Assembly (NCBI GenBank): GCA_024693065.1
Contig: JAILLP010000020.1
Coordinates: 62,001 to 126,000, forward strand
Direction of reading: 5' to 3'
DNA from: Paludibacteraceae bacterium
GTDB lineage: Bacteria; Bacteroidota; Bacteroidia; Bacteroidales; Paludibacteraceae
Length of the DNA: 64,000 nt
This document shows positions 25,489 through 35,567 of this stretch, piece by piece (positions within the stretch are counted from its first letter, which is position 1; each line of letters starts with the position of its first letter). Below the pieces are notes generated by a model, which ran no database searches, was not told the origin of the DNA, and saw only the letters and a program-made list of their open reading frames with translations. The translations under genes and the position numbers were made by a program.

Positions 25489-25528
25489 TTATATTAGTTA
25501 TCAATCTATTTTCCTATCTCTAAGCAGT

Positions 25529-27553
25529 TTAAAGGGAGACCTTGAACACTTCGCCTGCCACATTCACCAAGAAGATTCCTGACCCGATCGAATCGATCGT
25601 CATCTCGTCGGAAGCGACCTTACCCGAGTAAACTGCACTGCCCGCCATATCGGTGATGGTCACATCCGAACCAAGCGGCGCATCCTTGATGATTAAGTTC
25701 CCTTCATTTGTCCAAACACGCACCCAAGTATTGGATAAGCGTGGCGCAGGGGAAGTCACTTTTATCCTATAAACGACCGACAGCGTCGAGTTCTTCACCA
25801 GACCCGGCACCTCAAAGAAACCCTCCTGCAACTGGTTCGTCACATCCTCACCATTGAAGGAGACGGAGCCGATCAACCAGCTCTCGTCCGGCACGAACCT
25901 GAACTTAAATGCCTTAGTAGGGTCCAGTTGCAGATTCGTCTTGCCGTTGGCGCCATCAAGGATGGTCAACACCAAAGGCTCTTCGTCTTCGCAACCCAAC
26001 GTCGTCACCTCCTCACTGATAGGCAACACATGTTCCTCCGCGTCGCCATCTTGCTTATAAATCAATTCATACGAATATGAGCCGCAAGGTTCAGCATGAT
26101 CGATATATGACAAAGCCTCGAAATCAGCCTTCGTCAAGGTATCCCTGGTGACCTTCGAAGTGGACAAGTCAGTTCGGCTAACGACGAAGAGAGATTTCTT
26201 CATCCAGACATCACCATCCTTTTCCCACGTGATCTTCACCCCAGCCGGATAGGCGGCAAGTGACGCATGAGGGTTCTTCGGATAGGCCGGGAAACCGGCG
26301 TTTATGGTCACGGCAACAGACTTCCTGAACTTGTCGTAACAGCTCAGATCCTTCGTCGATGAACGCACGACAGAGAACTCGTATTTAGCGCTCGTCTTCG
26401 TGATAGTCAGAGGATAAGAATAATCCGTCACACCCGGCTCATAAGCTATTTCAGCGGTTTTACTCTCCACCACGCTATCCTCCACAATTTTATTGATCGT
26501 CAGGAGGAAGGAGCCGTCATCATAATTTTCGCTCGGGGCGACATCGATATTCCAGTCGCAGGATATGGTAGAGTCATTTGCGAGCCTGCAAGTGATTTTA
26601 GAGACCTGAGGATAGGCGTTCACCACCACCTTGTTGGATTCATAGACATATGTCAGATGGCTTTCAATACCATTACTATTCACTATCAAATCGGTTTCCT
26701 GCATGATTTTATACGTACAGGATTTTTTCAAATCATGATATGGAGTGGTGTAGGCCACCACGGAAAATGGGGAAGTGCCACTCACCGTTTGGTACGTAGT
26801 GCCTTGGATAGAGGTGCGATGGGAAGAATCCGCCTCGCACAGGCTAACAACACCATAGGCATGGACACCCGTCGTGTCCTTACGTTTCCAATCAAAATAG
26901 ATCATCGGGTTATTCGCTTCCGTGCTACAACCATAATAGACATTAGTGATTTCCAACCCGGGATCCTTAGCTTGATTCAATGTGAGTTTGCGGTAAGAAG
27001 GTTCATCGATGGGTTCATCCAAAACAGTACCGTATCTCCACCATATTCCCTTTAAATCAATGGTGATCTCCTTCCCTATATCCTCCTGAGAGGCAGGAAT
27101 AGAAAACTCCAGGAAACGGAGGATATTACTCTTGCCATCAATCGTCACCTCTTCATCAGTCACCGTAAAACTCAAATGTCTTCCGTCGATAAAGGTTTGA
27201 TTCTCAGACGAACCATCTTCATTCATCTGAATGGAGATCTGATGCTTCTCCGCCGTGTTTTGGGTCAATGTGAGAGGGGTAAGGGAATCGGTCCATCCGC
27301 AAGGGTTGTCCCCAGAACCTCCCCAAGTCTGGTACACTCGGATCTTGTAGCGGATTTTACCCGACTCAGGATCCCACGTGATTTCATCCAAATCACGGTT
27401 GTCTTCCCAACTGGAAATAGCCGAAGCATCTTGCCACGACACAAAAAGGAATAGGCTTAACGTTATCGCCCATTTAAGTTTCGAAATAGGATGCTTACAT
27501 CCTCCAGAGAGATTTTCTCTTAACTTTTCACCTAAAAAAGACATAAAACTCAT
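25529..27553 (-). CDS. secreted protein with T9SS-type C-terminal tail, paralogue 2
   Basis: A 674-residue relative of its downstream neighbour. Both share the N-terminal block (ITWDPESGKIRYKIRVYQTWGG here), the beta repeats, the FNGEDVTNQLQEGFF block and a near-identical sorting tail ending VFKVSL. It lies 41 bases upstream of the other, so the two form an operon and arose by tandem duplication. The first 45 residues hold a late export signal (WAITLSLFLFVSWQDASA). A TATCTTTA at about 27733-27726 on the minus strand may be the -7 box, giving a leader of about 170 bases. Confidence 0.78.
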   Translation of the reverse strand: MSFMSFLGEKLRENLSGGCKHPISKLKWAITLSLFLFVSWQDASAISSWEDNRDLDEITWDPESGKIRYKIRVYQTWGGSGDNPCGWTDSLTPLTLTQNTAEKHQISIQMNEDGSSENQTFIDGRHLSFTVTDEEVTIDGKSNILRFLEFSIPASQEDIGKEITIDLKGIWWRYGTVLDEPIDEPSYRKLTLNQAKDPGLEITNVYYGCSTEANNPMIYFDWKRKDTTGVHAYGVVSLCEADSSHRTSIQGTTYQTVSGTSPFSVVAYTTPYHDLKKSCTYKIMQETDLIVNSNGIESHLTYVYESNKVVVNAYPQVSKITCRLANDSTISCDWNIDVAPSENYDDGSFLLTINKIVEDSVVESKTAEIAYEPGVTDYSYPLTITKTSAKYEFSVVRSSTKDLSCYDKFRKSVAVTINAGFPAYPKNPHASLAAYPAGVKITWEKDGDVWMKKSLFVVSRTDLSTSKVTRDTLTKADFEALSYIDHAEPCGSYSYELIYKQDGDAEEHVLPISEEVTTLGCEDEEPLVLTILDGANGKTNLQLDPTKAFKFRFVPDESWLIGSVSFNGEDVTNQLQEGFFEVPGLVKNSTLSVVYRIKVTSPAPRLSNTWVRVWTNEGNLIIKDAPLGSDVTITDMAGSAVYSGKVASDEMTIDSIGSGIFLVNVAGEVFKVSL

Positions 27554-28223
27554 TGTATTATTTGTTTAGTTACTAAATTCCATCACGCTTACGACACGAG
27601 GGACATCTGTCCTATTGTCAATTATCCAGGCGTCCATTTCCCATTTGTCACCGCCCCTAACGGAAGAGCGCTTTTGCGGCGCCCTCACATCCATCCCCTG
27701 CCATCATCCGATTACTCGGAACGTAAAGATAAGAAAAGAAAAGTAATATATCAATCGTTCGTATGAAAAAATTACACAGAAATATTTTGGGGGAGAGGCG
27801 GGGTGATCATGAGTGACAATTGGCAATAATAGACATTAAACACCTGCGCAATTCAATTAAAAACACACAAACACGCACGAAATTAAAAAACTATCCATAT
27901 ATTTGCACCGATCTGTGGGGAGAAATCCATGGATTGGAAAGGCATTTTTGCATGAAGTCCTAATTCTGAAATTTCGCCAAAAATTTTTACGAAGGACGAG
28001 TGTGGAACAATGCCGTGTCTATTTTTGTCTATGTAGATTGGGTTTTGCGCCTATACACATAAGCAAGATGGACGTGGATTGTTTCTATTCTGCGTTTATT
28101 TCGTAAGGGTGTTTGGCGATACCTCAGAATTGATGGACGTAAGGCGAAACAAGTCTCACGTCCTTTTCTTTTTATATAACATCCTGAATTCGGAGGCTTA
28201 TAGGGGGTTATTTAGAGCATACT
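27554..28223. other. 670-base gap between divergent genes
   Basis: No convincing gene. A TATATTTG at 27896-27903 on the plus strand is a possible -7 box. GGACGT / ACGTCC around 28135-28164 with a T-rich tail could be a terminator or attenuator about 55 bases before the next gene. Short frames in between have no recognisable product. Confidence 0.4.
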
Positions 28224-28985
28224 ATGAAATACAAATTAACATTATTGTTGTTATTGTTTTTTACAATGACAGCAAATGCAAAAGGCGGATTAGACAATTT
28301 CCTAAACGTTTTAGATGCGGTCAACCAAGGATTACAAGATGCAAATAATAAACGTATTATTGGTTATGACACCATATACAAAACCGTGACTAAAGACGTA
28401 ATAGTCGAAAGAAAGTATATGGAAGATGGAAGCATGTCAAACATTCGCGAAATCTTCGTCCATTCATGTTCTGTATTACAAGACCCCAAAACCGTCTATA
28501 CCATCAAGATTCCTCAGGCACAACGAACTGGTTCAACAGAGAAGAAAGTGGTAGGTGTCTCATATTGGATATCTGTAGATCAAAGTGCAAGAGAATGTAT
28601 GAACAAAGCCATTTCAGGATTGACAGAAGCCGGGGTGAAATACTATATGGCAGTCAATGGAATTGGGACATTTAGCGGGGCATCCAAAATAGTTGCAAAC
28701 TTCGTTCCTAAGACGAAAGAAAACATACGATATAGGGTCGAATATGACAAGAATGTTGTCGACAAATGGAGGAAAAGTGATTATAGCGGCGATTTGTTAT
28801 CTATTAAATCAGACTTTGACGTTTTAGATGTATCAGAAAAAGAAAATGTTTATTTTTGCATGTTTAATGGCAACTTATATACGAAAGTTTTGGTATATCT
28901 GGCTTATACATTCATATACGAGATTGACGAATACGAGACAAGACAAGTAAGAGAAATAGAAGAAATAAGGCCTATATATAAATAA
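28224..28985 (+). CDS. exported protein of unknown function
   Basis: A 253-residue protein with a clear signal peptide (LTLLLLLFFTMTANA, cleavage after about residue 19). The mature part has DNFLNVLDAVNQGLQDANN near its start and no cysteine, metal or catalytic pattern that I recognise. The gene is A/T-rich, stands alone on the plus strand and is followed by the minus-strand DUF3791/DUF3990 module with a 28-base gap. Confidence 0.65.
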   Translation: MKYKLTLLLLLFFTMTANAKGGLDNFLNVLDAVNQGLQDANNKRIIGYDTIYKTVTKDVIVERKYMEDGSMSNIREIFVHSCSVLQDPKTVYTIKIPQAQRTGSTEKKVVGVSYWISVDQSARECMNKAISGLTEAGVKYYMAVNGIGTFSGASKIVANFVPKTKENIRYRVEYDKNVVDKWRKSDYSGDLLSIKSDFDVLDVSEKENVYFCMFNGNLYTKVLVYLAYTFIYEIDEYETRQVREIEEIRPIYK

Positions 28986-29013
28986 ACTGACAAATTGGTT
29001 GCCTCATTGCAGA

Positions 29014-29235
29014 CTATTGAGCAAATTCCATCATCATTTCATACAGATATGCAGGACTTTGCACGTATAGTTCCCCCTCCTCGTCCTGCAAGGCTGGCAT
29101 GATGGGAGAGTTGTAGACGCGTTCCATAGCCTCCTCAATGGAGCACCCCGTATCCTCCATAACGTACTTCACCAATTCGCTCAGAGCATAATTGATCAAG
29201 TATGTCGCTGTTTGGTGGTGTGATGGCTGTTTCAT
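29014..29235 (-). CDS. small protein, third gene of DUF3791-DUF3990 module
   Basis: A 73-residue acidic helical protein (ELVKYVMEDTGCSIEEAMERVYNS, then YVQSPAYLYEMMMEF). Its start overlaps the stop of the DUF3990 gene by four bases (ATGA), so it belongs to the same message. Small genes of this kind often follow DUF3990 in Bacteroidales, and a role as an accessory or second antitoxin is inferred only from position. Confidence 0.72.
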   Translation of the reverse strand: MKQPSHHQTATYLINYALSELVKYVMEDTGCSIEEAMERVYNSPIMPALQDEEGELYVQSPAYLYEMMMEFAQ

Positions 29236-29720
29236 ACGGTTTTTACGTTTACTTTACGAAGAAAGCGGAGGGATCTTTCCGTTCCAAAGAAGTACTGTTG
29301 GTCAAGGTATTTGTCCTGTAACATTTGAGCCGCTTGTTCAGGCGTATATATACCTTCATGATAGTTCGTCAATTGCAATACTACTCCATCGTCAGCAATT
29401 GGGCCTATGATGATGTCATAGTCGTGGATGGCATCCTTGTTCTCCCTGCTACGATTAGCATCTATGAATAGAAACCATTCCACACTAGCCTTTGCAGGGA
29501 AGATTTTTATTTTCAAGTCCGAATGCATTGCAGCCTCGTCCATTTCGTAGGTTATTAGAGTGGGTATGCCTCCGAATAATCGAGACTTCTTTTGTGCCAT
29601 ACGGATGGCTGTTGTTTTGTCGGGTGTCAAATAGAATCCCTTGCCGAAGTCTTTGTAACGCAGGCCCCTGGAGAGGTCTATCGTTTCGATATCCTGATTC
29701 GTGCCGTGATAGAGTTTCAT
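29232..29720 (-). CDS. DUF3990 protein (ADP-ribosyltransferase-like toxin candidate)
   Basis: A 162-residue protein starting KLYHGTNQDIETIDLSRGLRYKDFGKGFYLT, the hallmark of DUF3990: the H-G-T of the ART fold near the N terminus, then the FGKGFYLT strand, and a C-terminal LDQQYFFGT stretch with the Q-x-x that stands near the ART catalytic position. Fold and family predict NAD-dependent modification of a target. It is sandwiched between two small genes with four-base overlaps on each side, the compact arrangement of a toxin-antitoxin operon. The target and whether it is toxic are unknown. Confidence 0.8.
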   Translation of the reverse strand: MKLYHGTNQDIETIDLSRGLRYKDFGKGFYLTPDKTTAIRMAQKKSRLFGGIPTLITYEMDEAAMHSDLKIKIFPAKASVEWFLFIDANRSRENKDAIHDYDIIIGPIADDGVVLQLTNYHEGIYTPEQAAQMLQDKYLDQQYFFGTERSLRFLRKVNVKTV

Positions 29721-29932
29721 GCCAATGTTCCTCCATTCTTTCGACAGATGATGAGCAGGTCATCTATCGTCTCATCCATCGATTGAAGATGCTCTACGTC
29801 ATAGAACTCAATCAGGAACGCCAACCCTTTGTATTGGTGCAAATAACGGAACGCCGCTTGCCGTGTCATGGCGAAACGCTGTCCGAATGCTTGGATACAT
29901 GCCGTTATGAAAGGTATTTCGTACTTGCTCAT
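29717..29932 (-). CDS. DUF3791 protein, first gene of the module (antitoxin candidate)
   Basis: A 71-residue helical protein (FITACIQAFGQRFAMTRQAAFRYLHQYKGLAFLIEFYDVEHLQSMDETIDDLLIICRKNGG) that fits DUF3791, the usual companion of DUF3990. It is the first gene of the three-gene operon and its stop overlaps the toxin start. Being first and small, it is the likely antitoxin, which I infer from gene order. Confidence 0.8.
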   Translation of the reverse strand: MSKYEIPFITACIQAFGQRFAMTRQAAFRYLHQYKGLAFLIEFYDVEHLQSMDETIDDLLIICRKNGGTLA

Positions 29933-30044
29933 TTCAGTCGTGGATGTTTATTCTTGCCAACCTTAAATCTGCGAATCATTGCAAATCAGTAGTTCACACG
30001 ACAAAAATAATAAATTTGCACAAACAAAATTCTTAGCCACACAC

Positions 30045-30077
30045 AAAAAAGAGGAATCATCCGAAGACGATTCCCCT
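30045..30077 (-). terminator. terminator of pnp
   Basis: On the minus strand, AGGGGAATCGTC and GATGATTCCTCT pair around a TTCG loop and run into six T's, 36 bases after the pnp stop. Confidence 0.88.
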
Positions 30078-30113
30078 TTCGATATGGTTAAGGAAGGCAA
30101 GCCTCCCCGTTTT

Positions 30114-32258
30114 TTAGTTCTCTTTCTTCTCCTCACGTTGTGGACGAGGGAGCAATGCTTTGTGGGAGAGTTTGAACTTACCCGTCTTAGCATCGATGTC
30201 GAGCAATTTGACGGTGATCATATCACCCTCCTTCATGCCCGTATCTTCCATCTTCTCGATACGTCTCCACTCGATCTCAGAGATGTGGAGCAAGCCCTCT
30301 TTACCAGGCATGAACTCTACGAATGCGCCGTAAGGCATGATAGACTTCACCTTTGCCTCGTAGGTCTCTCCGACCTCCGGAACAGCAACGATGGCCTTGA
30401 TGCGTGATACAGCGTTGTCCAAAGACTCCTTGTTGGTAGCGGCCACTTCCACGTGTCCCTTGCCGTCCGTCTCCTCGATGGAAACCGTAGCGCCAGACTT
30501 CTCTTGGATGTCTTGGATGATCTTTCCACCAGGGCCGATCACAGCACCGATCATATCCTTTGGAATATCGAAAGTGACGATGCGTGGAGCGTGTGGCTTG
30601 AGGTCAGCGCGAGGTTCAGCGATCGTCTCCTCGATCTTGCCCAAGATATGCAATCTACCAGCCTTAGCTTGGTTCAAAGCCTTCTCCAAGATCTCGTAAG
30701 AGAGACCGTCCACCTTGATATCCATCTGAGTAGCCGTGATACCATCCTTCGTACCCGTCACCTTGAAGTCCATATCACCGAGGTGATCCTCATCGCCCAA
30801 GATATCGGAGAGCACAGAGTACTTCACGTTACCCTTGTCGGTGATCAGACCCATCGCGATACCGGAAACAGGCTTCTTGATCTTCACACCCGCATCCATC
30901 AACGCCAGCGTACCAGCGCAGACAGTAGCCATGGAAGAAGAACCGTTAGACTCCATGATATCGGAAACGATACGCACGCAATATGGATAGTCAGCAGGGA
31001 TCATACGCTTCAAGGCACGCCAAGCGAGGTGACCGTGACCGATCTCACGACGGCCCACACCACGTTGCGCCTTCGCCTCGCCCGTAGAGAACGGAGGGAA
31101 GTTATAGTGCAACAAGAAACGTTCCTTGCCATGAACGAGCACCTCGTCGATCAGCTTCTCGTCCTGCTTCGTACCCAAGGTACAAGTCGTCAAGGACTGC
31201 GTCTCACCACGGGTGAAGATAGCCGATCCGTGAGGGCCAGGGAGGTAACCCACTTCGCACCAGATAGGGCGGATGTCCGTCGTGGTACGACCATCGAGAC
31301 GCTTGCCCTCGTCCAAGATGGAACGACGCATAGCCTCCTTCTCGACAGCGTGGTAGTAGCGGTCGATCATGCCCGCCTTAGCCTCCAGATCCTCCTCGCT
31401 GAGGTTCAAAGACTCGATATATTCAGTCTTCACCGCGCTGAATTTCTCCTCGCGGTCATGCTTATCCGTGTTAGCGGAAGTGGCGAGCGCATAGGCCTTG
31501 TCGTAGCACTTAGCCCAAACGTCCTTCTCCAACTCCTCGTCATTCTCCTCGTGGCAGTACTCACGTTTGGTCTCTTTGCCGACCTCCTTCGTCAGTTCTT
31601 TTTGCACGAGGCACATAGGTTTGATAGCTTCGTGAGCCGCCTTGAGGGCGTTGAGGAGGTCTTGTTCAGACACCTCGTCCATCTCACCTTCCACCATCAT
31701 GATATTCTCGTAAGTAGCGCCGACCATCAAATCCATATCGGCTTTCTCCAATTGCTCGAAAGTAGGGTCGATTACGAACTGGCCGTCGATACGAGCCACA
31801 CGCACCTCCGAGATAGGTCCGTTGAACGGGATGTCGGAAACAGCCAACGCAGCCGAAGCCGCGAGACCCGCCAACGCATCCGGTTGGTCCACACCATCCG
31901 CGGAAATCATATTCACCGTCACGAAAGTTTCCGCATGGTAGTTGTCCGGGAACAAAGGTCTGAGGGCACGGTCGATCAGACGTGCCGTCAAAATCTCATA
32001 ATCGGAGGCTTTTCCCTCCCTCTTCGTAAAACCGCCTGGGAATCGTCCGTACGCGCCGAACTTCTCTTTGTACTCCACCGTCAACGGCATGAAATCCGTT
32101 CCCGGTACTGCTTCCTTCGCGGAACACACTGTCGCCAACACCATAGTGTTGCCCATTTTCACTACGACAGCGCCGTCCGCTTGCTTCGCCAACTTACCCG
32201 TCTCGATACTGATCGTACGGCCGTCAGGCAAAGCGATCGTCTTAGTAATTACATTCAT
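30114..32258 (-). CDS. pnp: polyribonucleotide nucleotidyltransferase
   Basis: A 714-residue PNPase of full length. Two RNase PH domains are visible, the first starting [28 protein letters not shown] and the second around [13 protein letters not shown] and [27 protein letters not shown], then a KH domain ([23 protein letters not shown]) and a C-terminal S1 domain ([34 protein letters not shown]). It degrades RNA 3' to 5' with phosphate in the cytoplasm. It is monocistronic here with its own terminator. Confidence 0.97.
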   Translation of the reverse strand: MNVITKTIALPDGRTISIETGKLAKQADGAVVVKMGNTMVLATVCSAKEAVPGTDFMPLTVEYKEKFGAYGRFPGGFTKREGKASDYEILTARLIDRALRPLFPDNYHAETFVTVNMISADGVDQPDALAGLAASAALAVSDIPFNGPISEVRVARIDGQFVIDPTFEQLEKADMDLMVGATYENIMMVEGEMDEVSEQDLLNALKAAHEAIKPMCLVQKELTKEVGKETKREYCHEENDEELEKDVWAKCYDKAYALATSANTDKHDREEKFSAVKTEYIESLNLSEEDLEAKAGMIDRYYHAVEKEAMRRSILDEGKRLDGRTTTDIRPIWCEVGYLPGPHGSAIFTRGETQSLTTCTLGTKQDEKLIDEVLVHGKERFLLHYNFPPFSTGEAKAQRGVGRREIGHGHLAWRALKRMIPADYPYCVRIVSDIMESNGSSSMATVCAGTLALMDAGVKIKKPVSGIAMGLITDKGNVKYSVLSDILGDEDHLGDMDFKVTGTKDGITATQMDIKVDGLSYEILEKALNQAKAGRLHILGKIEETIAEPRADLKPHAPRIVTFDIPKDMIGAVIGPGGKIIQDIQEKSGATVSIEETDGKGHVEVAATNKESLDNAVSRIKAIVAVPEVGETYEAKVKSIMPYGAFVEFMPGKEGLLHISEIEWRRIEKMEDTGMKEGDMITVKLLDIDAKTGKFKLSHKALLPRPQREEKKEN

Positions 32259-32297
32259 CTTTTTTCTTTTTCGTCTAAAAACATCTTAAATATCCCA

Positions 32298-32305
32298 CAA
32301 ATATA
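32298..32305 (-). promoter_or_regulatory. -7 box of pnp promoter
   Basis: TATATTTG on the minus strand, about 40 bases before the pnp start; the -33 box is weak. Confidence 0.5.
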
Positions 32306-32467
32306 ACCAATATTCACTTTAAACCATCATTTTTGCATATTATTTTTCCATCATTTGATATTCAACCCATTATATGTTTTCAAATCATCACTTATTTTCA
32401 CGAACTATATGCGTTGGCAGTAGGATAAAAAAGTTAGGAACAAACAGCAACGAGAACTGAAAATCCG

Positions 32468-32498
32468 TTGTGAATCAAAGAAAAAAAAAGTACATTTG
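32468..32498 (+). promoter_or_regulatory. promoter of hicBA
   Basis: TTG (32468-32470), 20 bases, TACATTTG (32491-32498). Confidence 0.75.
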
Positions 32499-32542
32499 CA
32501 CTAAACAAACGGTAGAAACATTAACAAAAAAAACTAACAATC

Positions 32543-32755
32543 ATGAAGTACTCTGTTGTCATAGAGAAAGACGATAATGGGTGGTATGTGGGACAATGCT
32601 GTGAAGTCCCATCCGCCATGAGTCAAGGCAAAACATTGAAGGAATTGATGGCGAACATGAAGGAAGCCATCGAACTCGCCATTTTATGTCAGAAAGAAGA
32701 AACAAGGGAAAAATATAGGGGGAGAAAAGTATTACATCGTAATGTTTCGGTATGA
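32543..32755 (+). CDS. hicB: HicB-family antitoxin
   Basis: A 70-residue protein with the HicB fold pattern: MKYSVVIEKDDNGWYVGQCCEVPSAMSQGKTLKELMANMKEAIELA, a degenerate RNase H-like domain without the extra DNA-binding C terminus of longer HicB proteins. It neutralises the HicA RNase. It precedes hicA and overlaps it by four bases (ATGA), the antitoxin-first order. It has its own promoter, which the complex probably autoregulates. Confidence 0.88.
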   Translation: MKYSVVIEKDDNGWYVGQCCEVPSAMSQGKTLKELMANMKEAIELAILCQKEETREKYRGRKVLHRNVSV

Positions 32756-32949
32756 AAAAGGAAAAGTTATTGAAGCACTTACGCCAATATAATTGTTATC
32801 CTACCGGAAGGCAAAAGGGGAGCCACGCACAGTTCAAAAACCTCGAAACCGGAGCACAGACAATTATCCCCATACACAATGAAATATCAGACATATTGGC
32901 GAAGAAAATATGCAAACAACTTGGCATACCTGTAGTTGGAAACAATTAA
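32752..32949 (+). CDS. hicA: HicA-family mRNA interferase toxin
   Basis: A 65-residue dsRNA-binding-fold protein with the catalytic GSH motif in QKGSHAQFKN (histidine near residue 25) and the C-terminal IHNEISDILAKKICKQLGI typical of HicA. Length and layout are complete, so the toxin is probably active. It is expected to cleave mRNA in the cytoplasm when HicB is lost. Confidence 0.9.
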   Translation: MKKEKLLKHLRQYNCYPTGRQKGSHAQFKNLETGAQTIIPIHNEISDILAKKICKQLGIPVVGNN

Positions 32950-33123
32950 CAAACAAAAAACATACTCTCAGAAAAGAGATTCTAATCCCCCAAAAACAGA
33001 ATGCGCCATCATTACAGACGCGCAAACATCTCCTGAAACCCCTGTTTTTTTTTGCACCCCCCAACGTTTCCAACCATTGTTTCCCCTTCCACAACAATCT
33101 CCCCAAAGATGAGGATCCTCAAA

Positions 33124-33199
33124 AATAGTAAATCGTAAATAGCTAAATAGTAAATCAAACACCCAAATAGTAAATCGTAAATAGCTAAACAGTAAATAT
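33124..33199 (+). repeat. AGTAAATCGTAAATAGCTAAA direct repeats
   Basis: Two copies of a TAGTAAATCGTAAATAGCTA unit (about 33126-33147 and 33168-33189) with further AGTAAAT echoes. Related sequence occurs on the minus strand at 57698-57723 and at 9735-9747. The rest of the 32950-33345 gap has no gene. Confidence 0.75.
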
Positions 33200-33288
33200 T
33201 TACAATCCTCCCACAAACCAAACAAAAAATCCTCCACCCTCTTCCACGAAACAGAAAACATTGTCACTAATTATTCCGCGATTTTTTG

Positions 33289-33296
33289 TAACTTTG
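33289..33296 (+). promoter_or_regulatory. -7 box of metG promoter
   Basis: TAACTTTG, followed by CACT, 50 bases before the metG start. Confidence 0.6.
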
Positions 33297-33345
33297 CACT
33301 CCGTTTCTGCATGCGATAGAAAAAGAATAAATAATTAATAACGAT

Positions 33346-35406
33346 ATGGATAAGAAATTCAAAAGAACAACGGTCACATCGGCCCTGCCATACGCCAACG
33401 GTCCCGTACACATCGGTCACCTGGCGGGTGTATACGTGCCAGCGGACATCTACGTCCGCTATCTCCGCCTGAAGGGTGAGGAGGTGGTCTTCATCGGTGG
33501 ATCCGACGAGCACGGCGTGCCAGTCACCATCCGCGCGAAGAAAGAGGGATGCACCCCGCAGGACGTGGTGGACCGCTACCACAAGATCATCAAGGACTCC
33601 TTCCAGGAGTTCGGCATCTCGTTCGACGTCTATTCCCGAACGACTTCCGCCACACACCACAAACTCGCGTCAGACTTCTTCCGCACGCTCTACGACAAGG
33701 GCGAGTTCATCGAGAAGGAGAGCGAGCAATACTACGACGAGGAGGCGAAGCAGTTCTTGGCGGACCGCTACATCGTGGGCGAATGTCCACGCTGCCATGC
33801 GCAAGGCGCTTACGGCGACCAATGCGAGAAGTGCGGTAGCGCCCTCTCCCCTGAGGAGCTGATCAACCCAGTCAGCAAGCTCTCTGGCGCCAAACCGGTC
33901 ATGCGCAAGACGAAGCACTGGTACCTGCCGTTGGACAAGCATGAGGGATGGCTCCGCAAATGGATCCTCGACGACCACAAGGAGTGGAGAACGAACGTCT
34001 ACGGACAGTGCAAGAGTTGGTTGGACAACGGTCTGCAACCCCGCGCCGTGAGCCGCGACTTGGATTGGGGTATCCCTGTGCCTGTGGAAGGCGCCGAGGG
34101 CAAAGTGCTCTACGTATGGTTCGACGCCCCTATCGGCTACATCAGCAACACCAAGGAGCTGTGCGACAACAACCCTGACAAGTTCGGTAATTGGGAGAAG
34201 TGGTGGAAAGACCCTGAGACCCGACTCGTCCACTTCATCGGCAAGGACAACATCGTATTCCACTGCATCGTCTTCCCTTCCATGCTGAAGGCGGAGGGCA
34301 GCTACATCCTGCCGGACAACGTGCCAAGCAACGAGTTCCTCAACCTGGAGGGCGACAAGATATCCACCTCCCGTAACTGGGCGGTTTGGTTGAACGAATA
34401 CCTGGTGGACTTCCCTGGCAAGCAAGACACCTTGCGCTACGTGCTGACGGCCAATGCGCCTGAGACGAAGGACAACGACTTCACATGGAAGGATTTCCAG
34501 GCCCGCAACAACAACGAGCTGGTGGCCATCTACGGCAACTTCGTGAACCGCGCATTAGTGCTGACACAGAAGTATTTCGAAGGGAAAGTGCCTGAACTGA
34601 AGGGACTGACCGACTACGACAAGGCCACTTTGCAAGAGTTCGCCGACGTGAAGGAGAAGTTGGAGCAACTGCTCGACAACTTCAAGTTCCGCGACGCACA
34701 GAAGGAGGCGATGAACCTGGCCCGCATCGGAAACAAATACTTGGCGGAGACCGAGCCTTGGAAACTCTCCAAGACGGACATGGACCGCACATCGTCCATC
34801 CTCCACATCGGTCTGCAGATCGCAGCCAACCTCGCCATCGCATTCGAGCCATTCCTGCCATTCTCTTCGGAGAAACTTCGCAAAATGCTGAACATGAACT
34901 CATTCGATTGGAACCAATTGGGCAAGATCGATTTGCTGCAGACGGGTGCGCAACTCGGCAAGGCGGAGCTCCTCTTCGAGAAGATCGAGGACGAGGCCAT
35001 CGATGCACAAATGAAGCGTCTGGAGAACATCAAGAAGGAGAACGAGGCCAGCAACTGGCAGCCTGAGCCGATCGAGGGACAAAGCACCATCGACGACTTC
35101 GCCAAGCTGGACATCCGTGTCGGCACCATCCTGGAGTGTCAGAAAGTGCCTAAGTCGGACAAGCTACTCCAGTTCAAGATCGACGACGGTTTGGGCGGAC
35201 GCACCATCCTTTCCGGCATCGCCAAGTCTTACCCTGACCCGCAGGAATTGGTAGGCTTGCAGGTTCTCTTCGTGGCGAACTTCCCTACCCGCAAGATGAT
35301 GGGTCTCGAAAGCCAAGGCATGATCATGTCGGCTGTAGACAAGGACGGCAAGTTGGTGGTCACCTCCGTATCCAAGAAGGTGGCGAACGGATCTAGAGTG
35401 GGATAA
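33346..35406 (+). CDS. metG: methionyl-tRNA synthetase
   Basis: A 686-residue class I synthetase of the long type. It has the HIGH motif in [10 protein letters not shown], a zinc knuckle with two Cys pairs ([18 protein letters not shown], about residues 147-164), a KMSKS-type loop as DKISTSRNW, and a C-terminal EMAP/CsaA-like tRNA-binding domain starting [23 protein letters not shown], which makes it a dimeric form. It charges tRNA-Met in the cytoplasm. It stands alone with promoter and terminator. Confidence 0.97.
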   Translation: MDKKFKRTTVTSALPYANGPVHIGHLAGVYVPADIYVRYLRLKGEEVVFIGGSDEHGVPVTIRAKKEGCTPQDVVDRYHKIIKDSFQEFGISFDVYSRTTSATHHKLASDFFRTLYDKGEFIEKESEQYYDEEAKQFLADRYIVGECPRCHAQGAYGDQCEKCGSALSPEELINPVSKLSGAKPVMRKTKHWYLPLDKHEGWLRKWILDDHKEWRTNVYGQCKSWLDNGLQPRAVSRDLDWGIPVPVEGAEGKVLYVWFDAPIGYISNTKELCDNNPDKFGNWEKWWKDPETRLVHFIGKDNIVFHCIVFPSMLKAEGSYILPDNVPSNEFLNLEGDKISTSRNWAVWLNEYLVDFPGKQDTLRYVLTANAPETKDNDFTWKDFQARNNNELVAIYGNFVNRALVLTQKYFEGKVPELKGLTDYDKATLQEFADVKEKLEQLLDNFKFRDAQKEAMNLARIGNKYLAETEPWKLSKTDMDRTSSILHIGLQIAANLAIAFEPFLPFSSEKLRKMLNMNSFDWNQLGKIDLLQTGAQLGKAELLFEKIEDEAIDAQMKRLENIKKENEASNWQPEPIEGQSTIDDFAKLDIRVGTILECQKVPKSDKLLQFKIDDGLGGRTILSGIAKSYPDPQELVGLQVLFVANFPTRKMMGLESQGMIMSAVDKDGKLVVTSVSKKVANGSRVG

Positions 35407-35450
35407 CAAAAACGTCCGATTCGCCAAGCGTAACCGGACCAGATCATACG

Positions 35451-35479
35451 AAAGGTGAGGCTTCGGTCTCACCTTTTTT
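35451..35479 (+). terminator. terminator of metG
   Basis: AAGGTGAG / CTCACCTT stem with an 8-base loop and six T's. Confidence 0.88.
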
Positions 35480-35567
35480 GTTTTGAAATCATCCTTTTAA
35501 TTTTAGGGAAAAACTTTTTTTGTACTTTTGAGGGATTATTAAAAACGACTAACCATATTGATAAATC

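Noticed and set aside
30453-32306. 617-codon open frame antisense to pnp
   Set aside because: It lies wholly opposite the well-defined pnp gene, its translation is low in hydrophobic order and rich in His and Arg, and it has no promoter or motif. It is a by-product of pnp codon use.
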